A stretch of DNA of 64,000 nt from the NCBI GenBank assembly GCA_964247705.1, contig CAXTVQ010000001.1:62001-126000 (forward strand), in the 5' to 3' direction. How positions within the stretch are numbered: position 1 is the first letter of the stretch; every line of letters begins with the position of its first letter. Shown here piece by piece: positions 16,757 to 25,837 of the stretch. Below the pieces are notes generated by a model that saw only the letters and a list, made by a program, of their open reading frames with translations, made no database searches and had not been told where the DNA came from. Source of the DNA: LMUY01 sp964247705. GTDB lineage: Bacteria > Pseudomonadota > Alphaproteobacteria > Acetobacterales > Acetobacteraceae. Both the position numbers and the translations under genes were made by a program.

Positions 16757-17567
16757 GAGACGGCTCGGAGTCATCCTCGGCAATCAAGGACGTTCGGATC
16801 AGGCCACGCTTGCTCGGGGTTTCGGCGAAGGCGAGCATCTCCATGACCAGCGGCTCGTCGGCATACTGGACACGCACCGCTTCGAGCCGCTGCGCAAACA
16901 CGCCGTCACCGCCGAACAGGGTGCGGAAGGCGGCCCGGATCGTGTGCAGCCGGGGCTTGTCCACGCCGCGCCGGCGCAGGCCGATCAGATTAAGTCCAGC
17001 GAGACGCGCGCGGTTGCCGATGACGCTGCCGAACGGGATCACGTCCGCCTCCACACCCGAGACGCCTCCAACCATGGCGGCCCGGCCGATGCGGACGAAC
17101 TGATGCAAGGCGGCGGCCCCGCCGATGACGGCCCCGTCGCCGATCGTCACGTGGCCGCCCATCACCACGTTGTTGGCGATGATCACCCCGTCGCCCAGCA
17201 CGCAATCATGCGCTACATGCACCACGGCCATCAGCAGACAGTCCGAGCCTACCCGTGTGATACCAGTGCCCGTGACCGTGCCGCGATGGATCGTACAGTG
17301 CTCGCGCACCTGGGTGCGGGGGCCGACCTCGCAGCGTGTCGGCTCATCTTTGTATTTAAGGTCCTGCGGCGCCATGCCCACGGTGCAGAAGGGATAGAGT
17401 GTGGCGTGCTCACCGATGACGGTGTGGCCATCCACGACCACGTGGCTGACGAGAGTGGCACCCGCACCGATCACGGCGTTGGCGCCCACGCTGCACCAGG
17501 GCCCGATCACCGCGTCCGGCGCGACGTCAGCGCCGGGCGCTACGATGGCTGTCGGATGGATGGTCAA
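16725..17567 (-). CDS. lpxA: UDP-N-acetylglucosamine acyltransferase LpxA
   Basis: First enzyme of lipid A synthesis: moves a 3-hydroxyacyl chain from ACP to the 3-OH of UDP-GlcNAc. The 280-aa cytoplasmic protein is a left-handed beta-helix of hexapeptide repeats (residues 1-190), with the catalytic histidine in VVHVAHDCVLGD near 116-127 and the acyl-pocket region NNVVMGGHVTIGD after it. A helical C-terminal part contains LIGLRRRGVDKPRL. The start is a TTG at 17567 after an AGGCGGTAAGG site. E. coli LpxA has 262 residues; the extra C-terminal tail comes from the palindromic element. Confidence 0.96.
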   Translation of the reverse strand: MTIHPTAIVAPGADVAPDAVIGPWCSVGANAVIGAGATLVSHVVVDGHTVIGEHATLYPFCTVGMAPQDLKYKDEPTRCEVGPRTQVREHCTIHRGTVTGTGITRVGSDCLLMAVVHVAHDCVLGDGVIIANNVVMGGHVTIGDGAVIGGAAALHQFVRIGRAAMVGGVSGVEADVIPFGSVIGNRARLAGLNLIGLRRRGVDKPRLHTIRAAFRTLFGGDGVFAQRLEAVRVQYADEPLVMEMLAFAETPSKRGLIRTSLIAEDDSEPSPSPAGGRGPG

Positions 17568-17675
17568 CGCCTTACCGCCTGGCGCAGGACACGCAACATA
17601 GCTTCACCCCTTGGACGCGCGCGACCATGCGACGACGCGGCCCGTTCCGCCAAGAGTACGATTTGTTTCGCCCCG

Positions 17676-18164
17676 TTACGGCGATGCGGCCGGCTGTTGA
17701 CGGTCCATGATCATGGCGCTGAACGTAGCCTCGGCCACCGAAACACCGTCCACAGTGCCGGTGGCGTGGAACTTCCACACATTGCCGCGGCTGCGTTCCT
17801 TAACGACGAGCAGGCGCAACTGGTCACCGGGGACGACCGGGCGGCGGAACTTGGCGCCCTCGATCGTCATGAAGTAGACGAGCTTGCCGGCCGCATCCGG
17901 CCCTAGGGTCTCCACCACCAGCACGGCCGCGGTTTGCGCCATGCTCTCGATAATGAGCACGCCGGGCATCACCGGATGGTTCGGGAAATGGCCTTGGAAG
18001 AAGCTCTCGTTGGCGGAGACGTTCTTGATGCCGATCGCGGAGCCATCCAGAACGACGTCGATCACGCGGTCGATCATCAGCATCGGATAGCGATGCGGGA
18101 TCGCGTGCATTATCCGTGCGATGTCGTAGTTCGCGGTCGTGGCGGTGGTTTGGTTCGTGTCCAC
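17676..18164 (-). CDS. fabZ: 3-hydroxyacyl-[acyl-carrier-protein] dehydratase FabZ
   Basis: Dehydrates 3-hydroxyacyl-ACP in fatty acid elongation and so competes with LpxA for the same hydroxyacyl pool. The 162-aa hotdog-fold protein contains the catalytic motif FFQGHFPNHPVMPG with H59 and the second active-site acid E73 in LIIESMAQTA. The GTG start at 18164 is set by GGAGG just upstream, inside the end of lpxD (2 bp between stop and start). It is placed between lpxD and lpxA, the usual order. A 108-bp gap without recognisable feature separates it from lpxA. Confidence 0.97.
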   Translation of the reverse strand: MDTNQTTATTANYDIARIMHAIPHRYPMLMIDRVIDVVLDGSAIGIKNVSANESFFQGHFPNHPVMPGVLIIESMAQTAAVLVVETLGPDAAGKLVYFMTIEGAKFRRPVVPGDQLRLLVVKERSRGNVWKFHATGTVDGVSVAEATFSAMIMDRQQPAASP

Positions 18165-18166
18165 GC

Positions 18167-19192
18167 TCAGCCCTCCGCGCCCCGGCGGGACGCCAGCTTG
18201 CGCAGTGTCGCGACCTGGCGGAAGAACTCGCGCACTGCAATGGCGGGCGCGCCCAGCACGTCGGCACCCGCGGCAACGTCCCGCATCACACCGGCTTGCG
18301 CGCCGATCCTTGCTTTCGCCCCGATCCGGAGATGCCCGATAAGGCCCGCCTGCGCCGCAACCACTACGAAATCCTCAAGAACAGTGGACCCCGAAATCCC
18401 TGCCTGCGACACCACGATGCAACAACGACCGAGACGCACGTTGTGCCCGATCTGGACCAGGTTGTCGAGGCGCGACCCGGCGCCGATCACGGTATCCTGC
18501 GCCGAGCCGCGGTCGACGGCGCTATTGGCGCCGATCTCGACGTCGTCCTCGATCAGCACGCGGCCAAGTTGGGGAACGGTGACGAAGCCCTCGGGACCGA
18601 CGGCGAACCCGAAACCCTCCTGACCGATCCGGGCCCCCGGGTAGATGTAGACGCGCGCGCCCAACACGGCGTGGCTGACGGTCGCCTGCGAGCCGATCCG
18701 GCAATGCGCGCCTATCTGGACCGCCTCGCCGATCACGGCGCCAGGCCCGACACGGCAGGACGCGCCGATCTCCACGCGGGCGCCGATGACGGCCAGCGGA
18801 CCGATCTCGGCCGAGGGGTCGATCTGCGCCGAGGGGTCGACCACGGCCGCCGGGTGGATGCCGGGACGCGGCGGCGGCGGCGGGTGGAACAGGGCTGCGA
18901 CGCGCGCCCAGGCTAGGTAAGGCTCGGCGGTCACAAGGGCCATCACTCCAGGCGGCACCCGGCTTGCCATCGAGGGGTGCAGGATGACGGCGCCCGCCCG
19001 GGTGGCTTCGAGCAATGGGGCATACTGCTTGTTGTCGAGGAAGCTGACCTCGGCGGGGCCGGCCGACTGAAGTGGTGCGACGCCGTGCAGCATCGGCCCG
19101 TCGCCAGCGCCCTCGGCACCCACCACCGCTGCCACGGCGGCGAAGGAGTGCGGGCCGGTATGGATGAAGAAACGCGGGTCGACGGCGCTCAC
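18167..19192 (-). CDS. lpxD: UDP-3-O-(3-hydroxyacyl)glucosamine N-acyltransferase LpxD
   Basis: Third step of lipid A synthesis: N-acylation of UDP-3-O-acylglucosamine from hydroxyacyl-ACP. An N-terminal uridine-binding domain (residues 1-100, with VSFLDNKQYAPLLEATRAGAV) precedes a hexapeptide beta-helix (110-300). The catalytic histidine is in LVQIGHNVRLG, and a C-terminal helix FFRQVATLRKLASRR closes the protein. The GTG at 19192 gives MSAVDPRFF and 341 aa, the same length as the E. coli enzyme; a TTG seven codons upstream (19213) is the alternative. A proline run PPPPPRP links the two domains. Confidence 0.95.
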   Translation of the reverse strand: MSAVDPRFFIHTGPHSFAAVAAVVGAEGAGDGPMLHGVAPLQSAGPAEVSFLDNKQYAPLLEATRAGAVILHPSMASRVPPGVMALVTAEPYLAWARVAALFHPPPPPRPGIHPAAVVDPSAQIDPSAEIGPLAVIGARVEIGASCRVGPGAVIGEAVQIGAHCRIGSQATVSHAVLGARVYIYPGARIGQEGFGFAVGPEGFVTVPQLGRVLIEDDVEIGANSAVDRGSAQDTVIGAGSRLDNLVQIGHNVRLGRCCIVVSQAGISGSTVLEDFVVVAAQAGLIGHLRIGAKARIGAQAGVMRDVAAGADVLGAPAIAVREFFRQVATLRKLASRRGAEG

Positions 19193-19314
19193 CTGGCCTG
19201 GCGCCCGGCGCAACCGGTTAGGCCCGACATGAGCCCCGTCACGCCGGCACTCCCCCCATGATCACGTGAGAGGGCCGGACGAACGAGCCGGTTGCCGCTG
19301 GCATGCGAACCGCG

Positions 19315-20235
19315 TCAGCGGCGTGCTTGCGGCGGGGTCGTGGGCGCCGAGGTCGGCGTCGGCGTCGGCGTGCCCGGTGCAGCGGCCCCGGCCGTTCCGG
19401 ACGCTTGGGCAAGTGGGGAGACGCCGTCCGGCGGGAGATTGATCGACGGCATCACCTTGTTCATCTGTTGCGTCACTTGCTCGGTGATGTCGAACTCGTT
19501 GACGTTGAGCGCGACCTGGGCCCGGTGCAGAACCAGGTTCATTCCGCGGCTCTCGGCGACTTGACGGATCACGCCGATCAGCGTGCGCTCGATCTGGCTC
19601 AGCTCATACTGGGCCGTTTCCTGGATGACCCGGTTGCGGTCGCGGAAGCTGTTCTGTGCGTTGGTGATCCGCTCCTGCAGGTCACGCTCCTTCTGGCGCA
19701 CCTGGTCGGGGTTGAGCGTCGCCCGCTGGGCGCTGAGCTGCTGCTGCAAGTCACGCCAAGCTGCCTGCTCCTTCTGCGCGTCCGCGTTGAGCTTCTCGCG
19801 GCGTTCGCCGATCACCTTCTCCACCTGCTGGGCCGCGGTGGCGGCACGCATGATCTCCGGCACGCCAAGCACACCGATCACCGGTGCGGGCGGCGGCGCG
19901 CCCTTTGGCAACGGCGGCAGATCCGGCACCGGCAAGTTTGGCAGTTGCACGGGTGTGTTGTTCGCGTCGACCGTGTCCGTGCTCGGCATGCCTGTCAGGC
20001 CCGGCGCAATCTGCACCGGCGGGGGCGGCGGCAGCGCCTGCGCCTGCACCGGCGGCGGCGGCGCAGGACGGGCGACCGGGGCTTGCCGCGGAGCGGGTGC
20101 GGCACGCGGGGCGGCGGCTTGCGGCGGAATGAAGTAACCCTGTGCCGAAGCCTGGACCGACCAAAGCAGGACGGCCGAGCCAGCCAGGAAAGCCGCGCGG
20201 CAGGACGCCGGGCGGCGAATGAGCAATGTATTCAC
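19315..20235 (-). CDS. OmpH/Skp-family periplasmic chaperone with proline-rich extension
   Basis: Periplasmic chaperone that carries unfolded outer-membrane proteins to the BAM complex. The GTG at 20235 starts one base after the bamA stop and gives a signal peptide (LLIRRPASCRAAFLAGSAVL, cleavage near QASAQG, residue 33). Residues 35-110 form an unusual Pro/Ala/Gln-rich stretch. The OmpH domain follows: IMRAATAAQQVEKVIGERRE, then a long coiled coil with Gln/Glu/Arg heptads to about residue 215, and the base strands NLVLHRAQVALNVNEFDITE. The tail is rich in Ala, Pro and Thr. With 306 aa it is about twice the size of E. coli Skp (161 aa), owing to the two low-complexity flanks. Confidence 0.88.
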   Translation of the reverse strand: MNTLLIRRPASCRAAFLAGSAVLLWSVQASAQGYFIPPQAAAPRAAPAPRQAPVARPAPPPPVQAQALPPPPPVQIAPGLTGMPSTDTVDANNTPVQLPNLPVPDLPPLPKGAPPPAPVIGVLGVPEIMRAATAAQQVEKVIGERREKLNADAQKEQAAWRDLQQQLSAQRATLNPDQVRQKERDLQERITNAQNSFRDRNRVIQETAQYELSQIERTLIGVIRQVAESRGMNLVLHRAQVALNVNEFDITEQVTQQMNKVMPSINLPPDGVSPLAQASGTAGAAAPGTPTPTPTSAPTTPPQARR

Positions 20236-20236
20236 T

Positions 20237-22678
20237 TTAGAACCTCGTGCCGAAGCCGAACCGGAAGAACTGGGTTTGGTCATATTTCTGCTTCACCACC
20301 GCTTCGGCCAGGTCGACATTGATGAGGCCGAACGGTGTGCGCCATGACACGCCGACGCCCGACCCAACGCGGGGGGTCAAGTTGTGCTGGCCGCTGATGC
20401 CTTGGTTGATGCCGCCCTCGATGGGGATGTTGAACGCGTTGCGGGCAAAGAAATTACCCGCTCGGCTGACGTTGCTCAACCCGCCTACGTCCACGAAGGC
20501 ACGGCCCGAAAGGCCGAGGTCGGCTGAGATGGGCAACGGGAAGCGCAGCTCGGTCGACTGGGTGTAGATGAACTTGCCGCCGATGCTGTCGCTGCCGAAC
20601 ACGACGCCGCCCGCCTGCAATGGCTGGGAGTGCGGGCCGGCGCCGCCCGACTGGAAGCCACGCAGGTTGTCGCCACCGAGGAAGAACCGGTCGACGATGT
20701 TTTCCTGGCGGCCGTTGTAGTTAAACAGGTATCCGGCGCCTCCAGACACCGCGATCCCCCAGTCACTGTCGCCCGTCAGACGCTCGAGCGGAATATAATA
20801 CACCCCATCGACCTTGTTGCGGACGTATTTCGCCGAGCCGCCTAGCCCAGCCAGGTCAAGACCGTAATTGATGACGAAGCCGGTATGCGGCGCCGTACGG
20901 CTATCACGGTAGTCAAGGGTCAGCGTTTGACCGATTTGCGACAGCACTGAACCGCCTGCTTGGTTCTGAATATACAAGCTTGCGGTGTTGCTCACGTTGT
21001 AGACGTCACGAGAGACAATGGAATAGCTTATCGCCTGGCGCAGGTGATCGCTGATCTCGTAGCCGAGACGTAGAGCGCCACCCTGGCGCCGCTCGTCGTA
21101 TGCGGCGATATTCTGGTTGTTGTTGTTGACGTCGAAAAGGTCGAGGCCGCCGACTAGGTTGCGGTCGAACAGGTACGGGTCGGTCAGAGAAAAGTCGATT
21201 TCCGACCGCCGCTGCGCCAGCACACCCGAAAGGTTGGCGTCGATGCCGGTGCCGACCAGGTTCTTCTCACGCAACCCGGCGCTGACCAGGGCGCCGGCAT
21301 CGGTCGAGAAACCGCCGCCCAGGCTCAGCTCGCCGGTCGCTTTCTCATCAACCGCTGCGGTCACGATCGCCTTGTCGGCGGTGCTGCCGGGCGAGGAGGT
21401 GATATTGACCGTGTTGAAGTAGCCGAGGTCGGTCAGGCGCGTGCGGGACCGGCGGATCGCGGCGGCGTCGAACGCGTCGCCCTCGGCGAGCTGCAACTCG
21501 CGGCGGATCACCTTGTCCTTGGTGCGGGTGTTGCCCACGATGTCGATGCGCTCGACATACACGCGCGGCCCCTCGCTCACGTCGAAGACAAGGTCCACCG
21601 TGTGCTTGACGGCGTCACGGGCGATACGGGGGCGGACGAGGACGAAGTTGTAGCCTCGCCCCTGAGCCGCTTCCTGGATGTTGTTGACGGACCGTTCGAC
21701 TGCCTCGCCGTCATACACTTCGCCCTTCTCCTGCTCCACTTCGGGCAGCAGGTCGGCGCCGTTGAGCTTAGGCAACCTGGACTCGATCTGGATCGAGTGG
21801 ACGGTGTATTGCGCGCCCTCGTTGAGGGTGAACGTGACGAAGAACGAGGACCGGTTCGGCGCCAGTTCCGCCGTCGCGTCGCGCACCTGGAAGTCGGCGT
21901 AGCCGTTCTTCAGGTAGAACCGCCGCAGCAGCTCCTTGTCGTAGTCGACGCGCGCCGGGTCATACGTGTCGCTGTTGGACAGAAAGCGGTAGAACGCTTC
22001 CTCCCGCGAGCTTACGACATCGCGCAGCCGGTTCTCGCTGAACGCGTGATTGCCGACGAAGCTGATGCGGCTGACCAGCGTCTCAGTCCCGTCGTGGATC
22101 TCGAAGACGACGTTCACGCGGTTCTGGTCGAGGCGGATGATCTTGGGTTCGACAGTGGCGCCGAAGCGGCCGTGCTTGGCATACGCGTCCAGGATTTTCT
22201 GCCGGTCGGACTGCGCGATTTCCGGGGTGAACACGCCGCGTGGCCGCAGTTCCAGCAGCGCGCGCAAGGCGTCGTCGCCGATCGCGCGGTTGCCATCGAA
22301 CATAATGCTGTTGATGAGCGGGTTCTCGACCACCCGGACCACGAGCGCGGAGCCGTCCCGGTTGATCGACACGTCCCGGAACAGGCCGGTGGCGTACAGC
22401 GTCTTGAGGCTGCGGTCCACGCGGTCGGCGTCATAGCGGTCGCCTGGCTGGATCAGCATGTAGGACTGGATCGTGCCGGACTCGATACGCTGGTTGCCCG
22501 TAACCCGGATCGCGGTGATCGCATCCCCTTGCCGGGCGGCAGGCGGCGACCGTGTGGCGGAACGCGGCGCGGCGGTACGGCTCGGCGTGGGCTGGCGCGT
22601 CTGCGCAAAACCACTGGGGGCGGAGGGTAGCGCCGCAAGGCAGGCGGTGGTCAAAAGCAGGACACGAATTCGGGACAA
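20237..22678 (-). CDS. bamA: Outer-membrane protein assembly factor BamA
   Basis: Central, essential outer-membrane component that folds and inserts beta-barrel proteins. The 813-aa precursor has a signal peptide (LLLTTACLAALPSAPSGFA) and a short Pro/Arg/Ser linker. Five POTRA domains follow from ITAIRVTGNQRIESGTIQSY near 54 to about 430, and the 16-strand barrel (450-813) ends in the phenylalanine-terminated strand QFFRFGFGTRF. The lid-loop motif appears as GGDNLRGF near 670. The start is a TTG at 22678; no ATG or GTG is available in the signal region. Order rseP-bamA-ompH-lpxD is the standard proteobacterial arrangement. Confidence 0.96.
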   Translation of the reverse strand: MSRIRVLLLTTACLAALPSAPSGFAQTRQPTPSRTAAPRSATRSPPAARQGDAITAIRVTGNQRIESGTIQSYMLIQPGDRYDADRVDRSLKTLYATGLFRDVSINRDGSALVVRVVENPLINSIMFDGNRAIGDDALRALLELRPRGVFTPEIAQSDRQKILDAYAKHGRFGATVEPKIIRLDQNRVNVVFEIHDGTETLVSRISFVGNHAFSENRLRDVVSSREEAFYRFLSNSDTYDPARVDYDKELLRRFYLKNGYADFQVRDATAELAPNRSSFFVTFTLNEGAQYTVHSIQIESRLPKLNGADLLPEVEQEKGEVYDGEAVERSVNNIQEAAQGRGYNFVLVRPRIARDAVKHTVDLVFDVSEGPRVYVERIDIVGNTRTKDKVIRRELQLAEGDAFDAAAIRRSRTRLTDLGYFNTVNITSSPGSTADKAIVTAAVDEKATGELSLGGGFSTDAGALVSAGLREKNLVGTGIDANLSGVLAQRRSEIDFSLTDPYLFDRNLVGGLDLFDVNNNNQNIAAYDERRQGGALRLGYEISDHLRQAISYSIVSRDVYNVSNTASLYIQNQAGGSVLSQIGQTLTLDYRDSRTAPHTGFVINYGLDLAGLGGSAKYVRNKVDGVYYIPLERLTGDSDWGIAVSGGAGYLFNYNGRQENIVDRFFLGGDNLRGFQSGGAGPHSQPLQAGGVVFGSDSIGGKFIYTQSTELRFPLPISADLGLSGRAFVDVGGLSNVSRAGNFFARNAFNIPIEGGINQGISGQHNLTPRVGSGVGVSWRTPFGLINVDLAEAVVKQKYDQTQFFRFGFGTRF

Positions 22679-22811
22679 CGGTGTTTACCCCCCGGGACGG
22701 GCGCTTTTAGGCAGGTAATGGGCAGTCCGCCAAGACCGCTAGATTACCGGCTCCGACCGGTGGTACCATAGACACGCAGGGCAGTGCACGCCATCGAGAG
22801 ACTGCAAAATG

Positions 22812-23912
22812 TTAACCGATTAGGCCTGCAACCCATCTAAAGAGCCCGAAGCTCGTCAAATCGTTCCAGGTTACGAACAGGAAGATACAGGCAATCAGCG
22901 CCAAACCGGCGCGGAACCCGTAGTCGAGCGCACGGGGCGGCAGCGGCCGGCCACGAATGGCTTCAACCGCGTAAAATACCAGGTGCCCGCCGTCGAGGAT
23001 GGGTATCGGAAACAGGTTGATCAGCCCGAGATTGACCGAGAGCAGTGCGATGAATGACACCAGGCTGCCGAAGCCGTGCTGCGCAACCTGACCCGATAGT
23101 TGCGCAATCTTGAGCGGACCGCCCAGTCCAGCAGTGCCGCGCTGCCCGCTGATAATCTGCCAGACACCGGCCAGCGTTTGCACCGCGACTTCCCAGGTGT
23201 GCTGCACGCCGTCCACGACGGCGCCGACCGGCCCGACCGGCCGTAGCGCACCGGCGATCCCGAGCACGCCCAATTTGCCGCCACCGCCATCATCCTTCGC
23301 CTCGGGTGTAATCTGAAGCGTTTGATCCTGGCCAGCACGCACGATGCCAACGCGCAGCGCCTTGCCGGGACTTGCAGAAACTATATGAACAATGTCTTCG
23401 AAGTTGTTGATTTTGCGGTCATTGATGCTGGCAATTCGGTCGCCGTCCTGTAGGCCGGCGGCTTGGGCGGCGGAGTTCGGGATCACCGTTTCAACCACCG
23501 GGTCGCCCGGCTCGCCCTGGATCCCGAACATGATGCTGAACAGCACGGCGGCGAGCAGAAAGTTCGCGATCGGGCCAGCCGCAACCACGATGGCGCGCGA
23601 CAATACAGGCTTCTCGTGGAAGGTGCGGCCTGCAATCCAGGCATCGCGCACCTCCTGTGGCACGTCCTGCGGACGCTCCTGACCGTGCAGTTTCACGTAG
23701 CCACCGAGCGGCAGCCAGCACAGTCGCCACTCGGTCCCGACCCGGTCGGTCCAGCGGGCGAGGGGATGGCCGAAGCCGATCGAAAATGCCTCAACGTGCA
23801 CGCCACGCCAGCGAGCGGCCAGGTAGTGCCCCATCTCGTGAATGAACACGAGGACGCCGAGCACCAAGACGAACGATCCGATCGTGCGCGCTGCTTCAGG
23901 CAAGAAATTCAT
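22812..23912 (-). CDS. rseP: Site-2 metalloprotease RseP
   Basis: Inner-membrane zinc protease that cleaves anti-sigma factors and signal-peptide remnants within the membrane. The 366-aa protein has the zinc motif HEMGH at residues 25-29 in the first membrane helix and the second active-site motif NLFPIPILDGGH near 312-323, with four membrane segments overall. One PDZ domain (about 125-200, AAGLQDGDRIASINDRKINN) is visible; E. coli RseP (450 aa) has two, whereas the shorter alphaproteobacterial forms commonly keep one. The ATG at 23912 is preferred to the GTG and TTG one and two codons upstream. No RseA/RpoE-type partner is in the window. Confidence 0.94.
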   Translation of the reverse strand: MNFLPEAARTIGSFVLVLGVLVFIHEMGHYLAARWRGVHVEAFSIGFGHPLARWTDRVGTEWRLCWLPLGGYVKLHGQERPQDVPQEVRDAWIAGRTFHEKPVLSRAIVVAAGPIANFLLAAVLFSIMFGIQGEPGDPVVETVIPNSAAQAAGLQDGDRIASINDRKINNFEDIVHIVSASPGKALRVGIVRAGQDQTLQITPEAKDDGGGGKLGVLGIAGALRPVGPVGAVVDGVQHTWEVAVQTLAGVWQIISGQRGTAGLGGPLKIAQLSGQVAQHGFGSLVSFIALLSVNLGLINLFPIPILDGGHLVFYAVEAIRGRPLPPRALDYGFRAGLALIACIFLFVTWNDLTSFGLFRWVAGLIG

Positions 23913-23936
23913 CACCAATTCCCTTACGCGGCGTCT

Positions 23937-25109
23937 TTATGCAGCCGGGCGCGCGCTATGTGCTGCCAGCAGTTCCATCGCGATTTGCCGCCCGGCGCCG
24001 TCGAGGGCCATCACCTCGTCCAGTGAGTCGGCGGGGAGACTGCCCATCCGGTCCAATACCGCCTCCACGATCCCAGCTATCGCCAGGAAACCGCACCGGC
24101 GATTGAGGAAGGCCTCCACAGCAACTTCGTTGGCGGCGTTCAAAATTGTGGGTGCTCCGCCCCCTGCGCGCAAGGCGTCCCGCGCCAGGCGCAGGGCCGG
24201 GAAACGGACCAGGTCGGGCTGTGCGAAATCCAGCCGCGCCACCTTGGCGAGGTCAAGCCGGGGGGAGCTGGTGGGGAGGCGCTCGGGCCAGGCAAGGGCA
24301 TGCGCGATCGGGATGCGCATGTCGGGGCTGCCGAGCTGAGCGAGCACGCTGCCGTCGCTGTAACAGACCATGCCGTGCACCACGGATTGCGGATGGATCA
24401 AGACCTCGACCTGGGTCTCAGGCAGCGCAAACAGGCGGGCGGCTTCGATCAGTTCGAGGCCCTTGTTGAACATGGTCGCCGAATCGATGCTGATTTTGCT
24501 GCCCATCGACCACACCGGGTGACGCAACGCAGCCTCAGGCGTCGCAGCCTGCATCTCGGCCATGGATGCGTTACGGAACGGTCCGCCGGATGCGGTGAGG
24601 ATGATCTTCTCGACTGCACGGCCATTGTTCTCGGCCATCGCCTGGAAGATGGCGTTGTGCTCCGAATCGACCGGGAGCAGCGTGGCGCCGGCGTCGCGCA
24701 CGGCCTGCATCATCAACTCGCCAGCGCAAACCAACGCTTCCTTGTTGGCGAAGGCGATGGCCCCGCCGCGACGGATCGCGGCCAAGGTCGATGGCAACCC
24801 GGCCGCACCCGTGATCGCCGCCATCGTCCAGTCCACTCGATTGGACGCAGCCTCGACGACAGCCGCCGGACCTGCGGCGGTGCGGACCCCGGGGTAGGAA
24901 GATAACGCCTCCTGCAGCACCGAGTGCTGCGACACGTCGCCGATCACGGCCAGGCGGGCGCCGAGGGCGATGGCCTGTTGCGCGAGAACCGTCGCGTTAC
25001 GGCCTCCCGTGAGGCAATCGACCTGAAAGCGGTCGCGGTTGGCAAGCAAAAGGTCGACCGTGCTGCAACCAACGCTACCCGTGCTGCCAAGAATGGTCAC
25101 GGTCCTCAT
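23937..25109 (-). CDS. dxr: 1-deoxy-D-xylulose 5-phosphate reductoisomerase
   Basis: Second step of the MEP isoprenoid pathway: NADPH-dependent conversion of DXP to 2-C-methyl-D-erythritol 4-phosphate, in the cytoplasm. The 390-aa enzyme has the NADPH motif LGSTGSVGCSTVDLL near 7-21, ANKEALVCAGELMM near 120, the metal/substrate site PVDSEHNAIFQ near 145-155, the flexible loop TASGGPFRN near 180, and the conserved PVWSMGSKISIDSATMFNKG near 203-222. Its ATG overlaps the cdsA stop (ATGA). It supplies precursors for the undecaprenyl carrier made by the nearby uppS product. Confidence 0.97.
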   Translation of the reverse strand: MRTVTILGSTGSVGCSTVDLLLANRDRFQVDCLTGGRNATVLAQQAIALGARLAVIGDVSQHSVLQEALSSYPGVRTAAGPAAVVEAASNRVDWTMAAITGAAGLPSTLAAIRRGGAIAFANKEALVCAGELMMQAVRDAGATLLPVDSEHNAIFQAMAENNGRAVEKIILTASGGPFRNASMAEMQAATPEAALRHPVWSMGSKISIDSATMFNKGLELIEAARLFALPETQVEVLIHPQSVVHGMVCYSDGSVLAQLGSPDMRIPIAHALAWPERLPTSSPRLDLAKVARLDFAQPDLVRFPALRLARDALRAGGGAPTILNAANEVAVEAFLNRRCGFLAIAGIVEAVLDRMGSLPADSLDEVMALDGAGRQIAMELLAAHSARPAA

Positions 25110-25837
25110 AGGGCGGCTCCATCCCGGCCCATCGCGAGCCCGACACGCAGCAAGAAGATACCAGCCACGACCGAGGCCGCCATCAGGCCGTCCAAACGGT
25201 CGAGCAATCCGCCATGGCCAGGGATCAAGTGGCCTGAATCCTTCACGTTATAGGACCGTTTGGCGGCGCTCTCGGCCAGATCGCCGAGTTGGGAGGCGAT
25301 GCCGAGCACGGCCGCCGCCGTCACCCCCTGCACACTCGCCGTGCCGGAAACCACCATCGCCGCTATGATTGCCGCCACAAGACCTCCCGCCGCTCCGCTC
25401 CAGGTTTTACCCGGCGACACGCTGGGCGCCAAACGTCGGCCACCGACCAAGCGGCCGACGGCGTAAGCGCCGGCATCGCTGCACCAAACGATGGCGAGCA
25501 GGACGTAGATCGCGATAGCCCCGCCGATCACGCGCCAGCCCCACAGCGAGCAGAGGGCCGCCGCCGCGTAAAGGATTCCGAGCAGCAGCGGCAGAGGTCG
25601 CCACCGGCACATCCGCCCCCATTCCCACACGACGCCGGCAAACCCGGCCAACAGCATGACGTCGTAAAGCCAGCCGCCGAACCAGACGCAAAACAATGCT
25701 GCCGGGGCCAGGATCGCCGCCGAGATTACGCGCAAACGTAGATCGGACCAGCGGGTCGAGGGGTTCGGCAGGGCGGCGTTATCCAGGGCGGGCCCCGAAC
25801 CGGCGCTCCCGCCGGCCAAACTCGGCCATGGCGGCAT
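25106..25837 (-). CDS. cdsA: Phosphatidate cytidylyltransferase CdsA
   Basis: Makes CDP-diacylglycerol from phosphatidic acid and CTP, the branch point of phospholipid synthesis. The polytopic protein ends with the family signature: SAAKRSYNVKDSGHLIPGHG near residues 188-207, then LLDRLDGL. At least six hydrophobic segments lie between 42 and 175. The ATG at 25837 (MPPWPSLAG, 243 aa) overlaps the 3' end of uppS by 59 bp. The conserved part begins only at SDLRLRVISAAILAP, so a CTG at the uppS stop or a TTG nearby remains possible. The frame also stays open upstream through uppS, but those residues are not CdsA-like. Confidence 0.92.
   Translation of the reverse strand: MPPWPSLAGGSAGSGPALDNAALPNPSTRWSDLRLRVISAAILAPAALFCVWFGGWLYDVMLLAGFAGVVWEWGRMCRWRPLPLLLGILYAAAALCSLWGWRVIGGAIAIYVLLAIVWCSDAGAYAVGRLVGGRRLAPSVSPGKTWSGAAGGLVAAIIAAMVVSGTASVQGVTAAAVLGIASQLGDLAESAAKRSYNVKDSGHLIPGHGGLLDRLDGLMAASVVAGIFLLRVGLAMGRDGAAL

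Noticed and set aside
16710..17906. Long + strand open frame across lpxA and fabZ
   Set aside because: It lies antisense to lpxA and fabZ, whose catalytic residues are intact; the product is Asp/His/Arg-rich low complexity.
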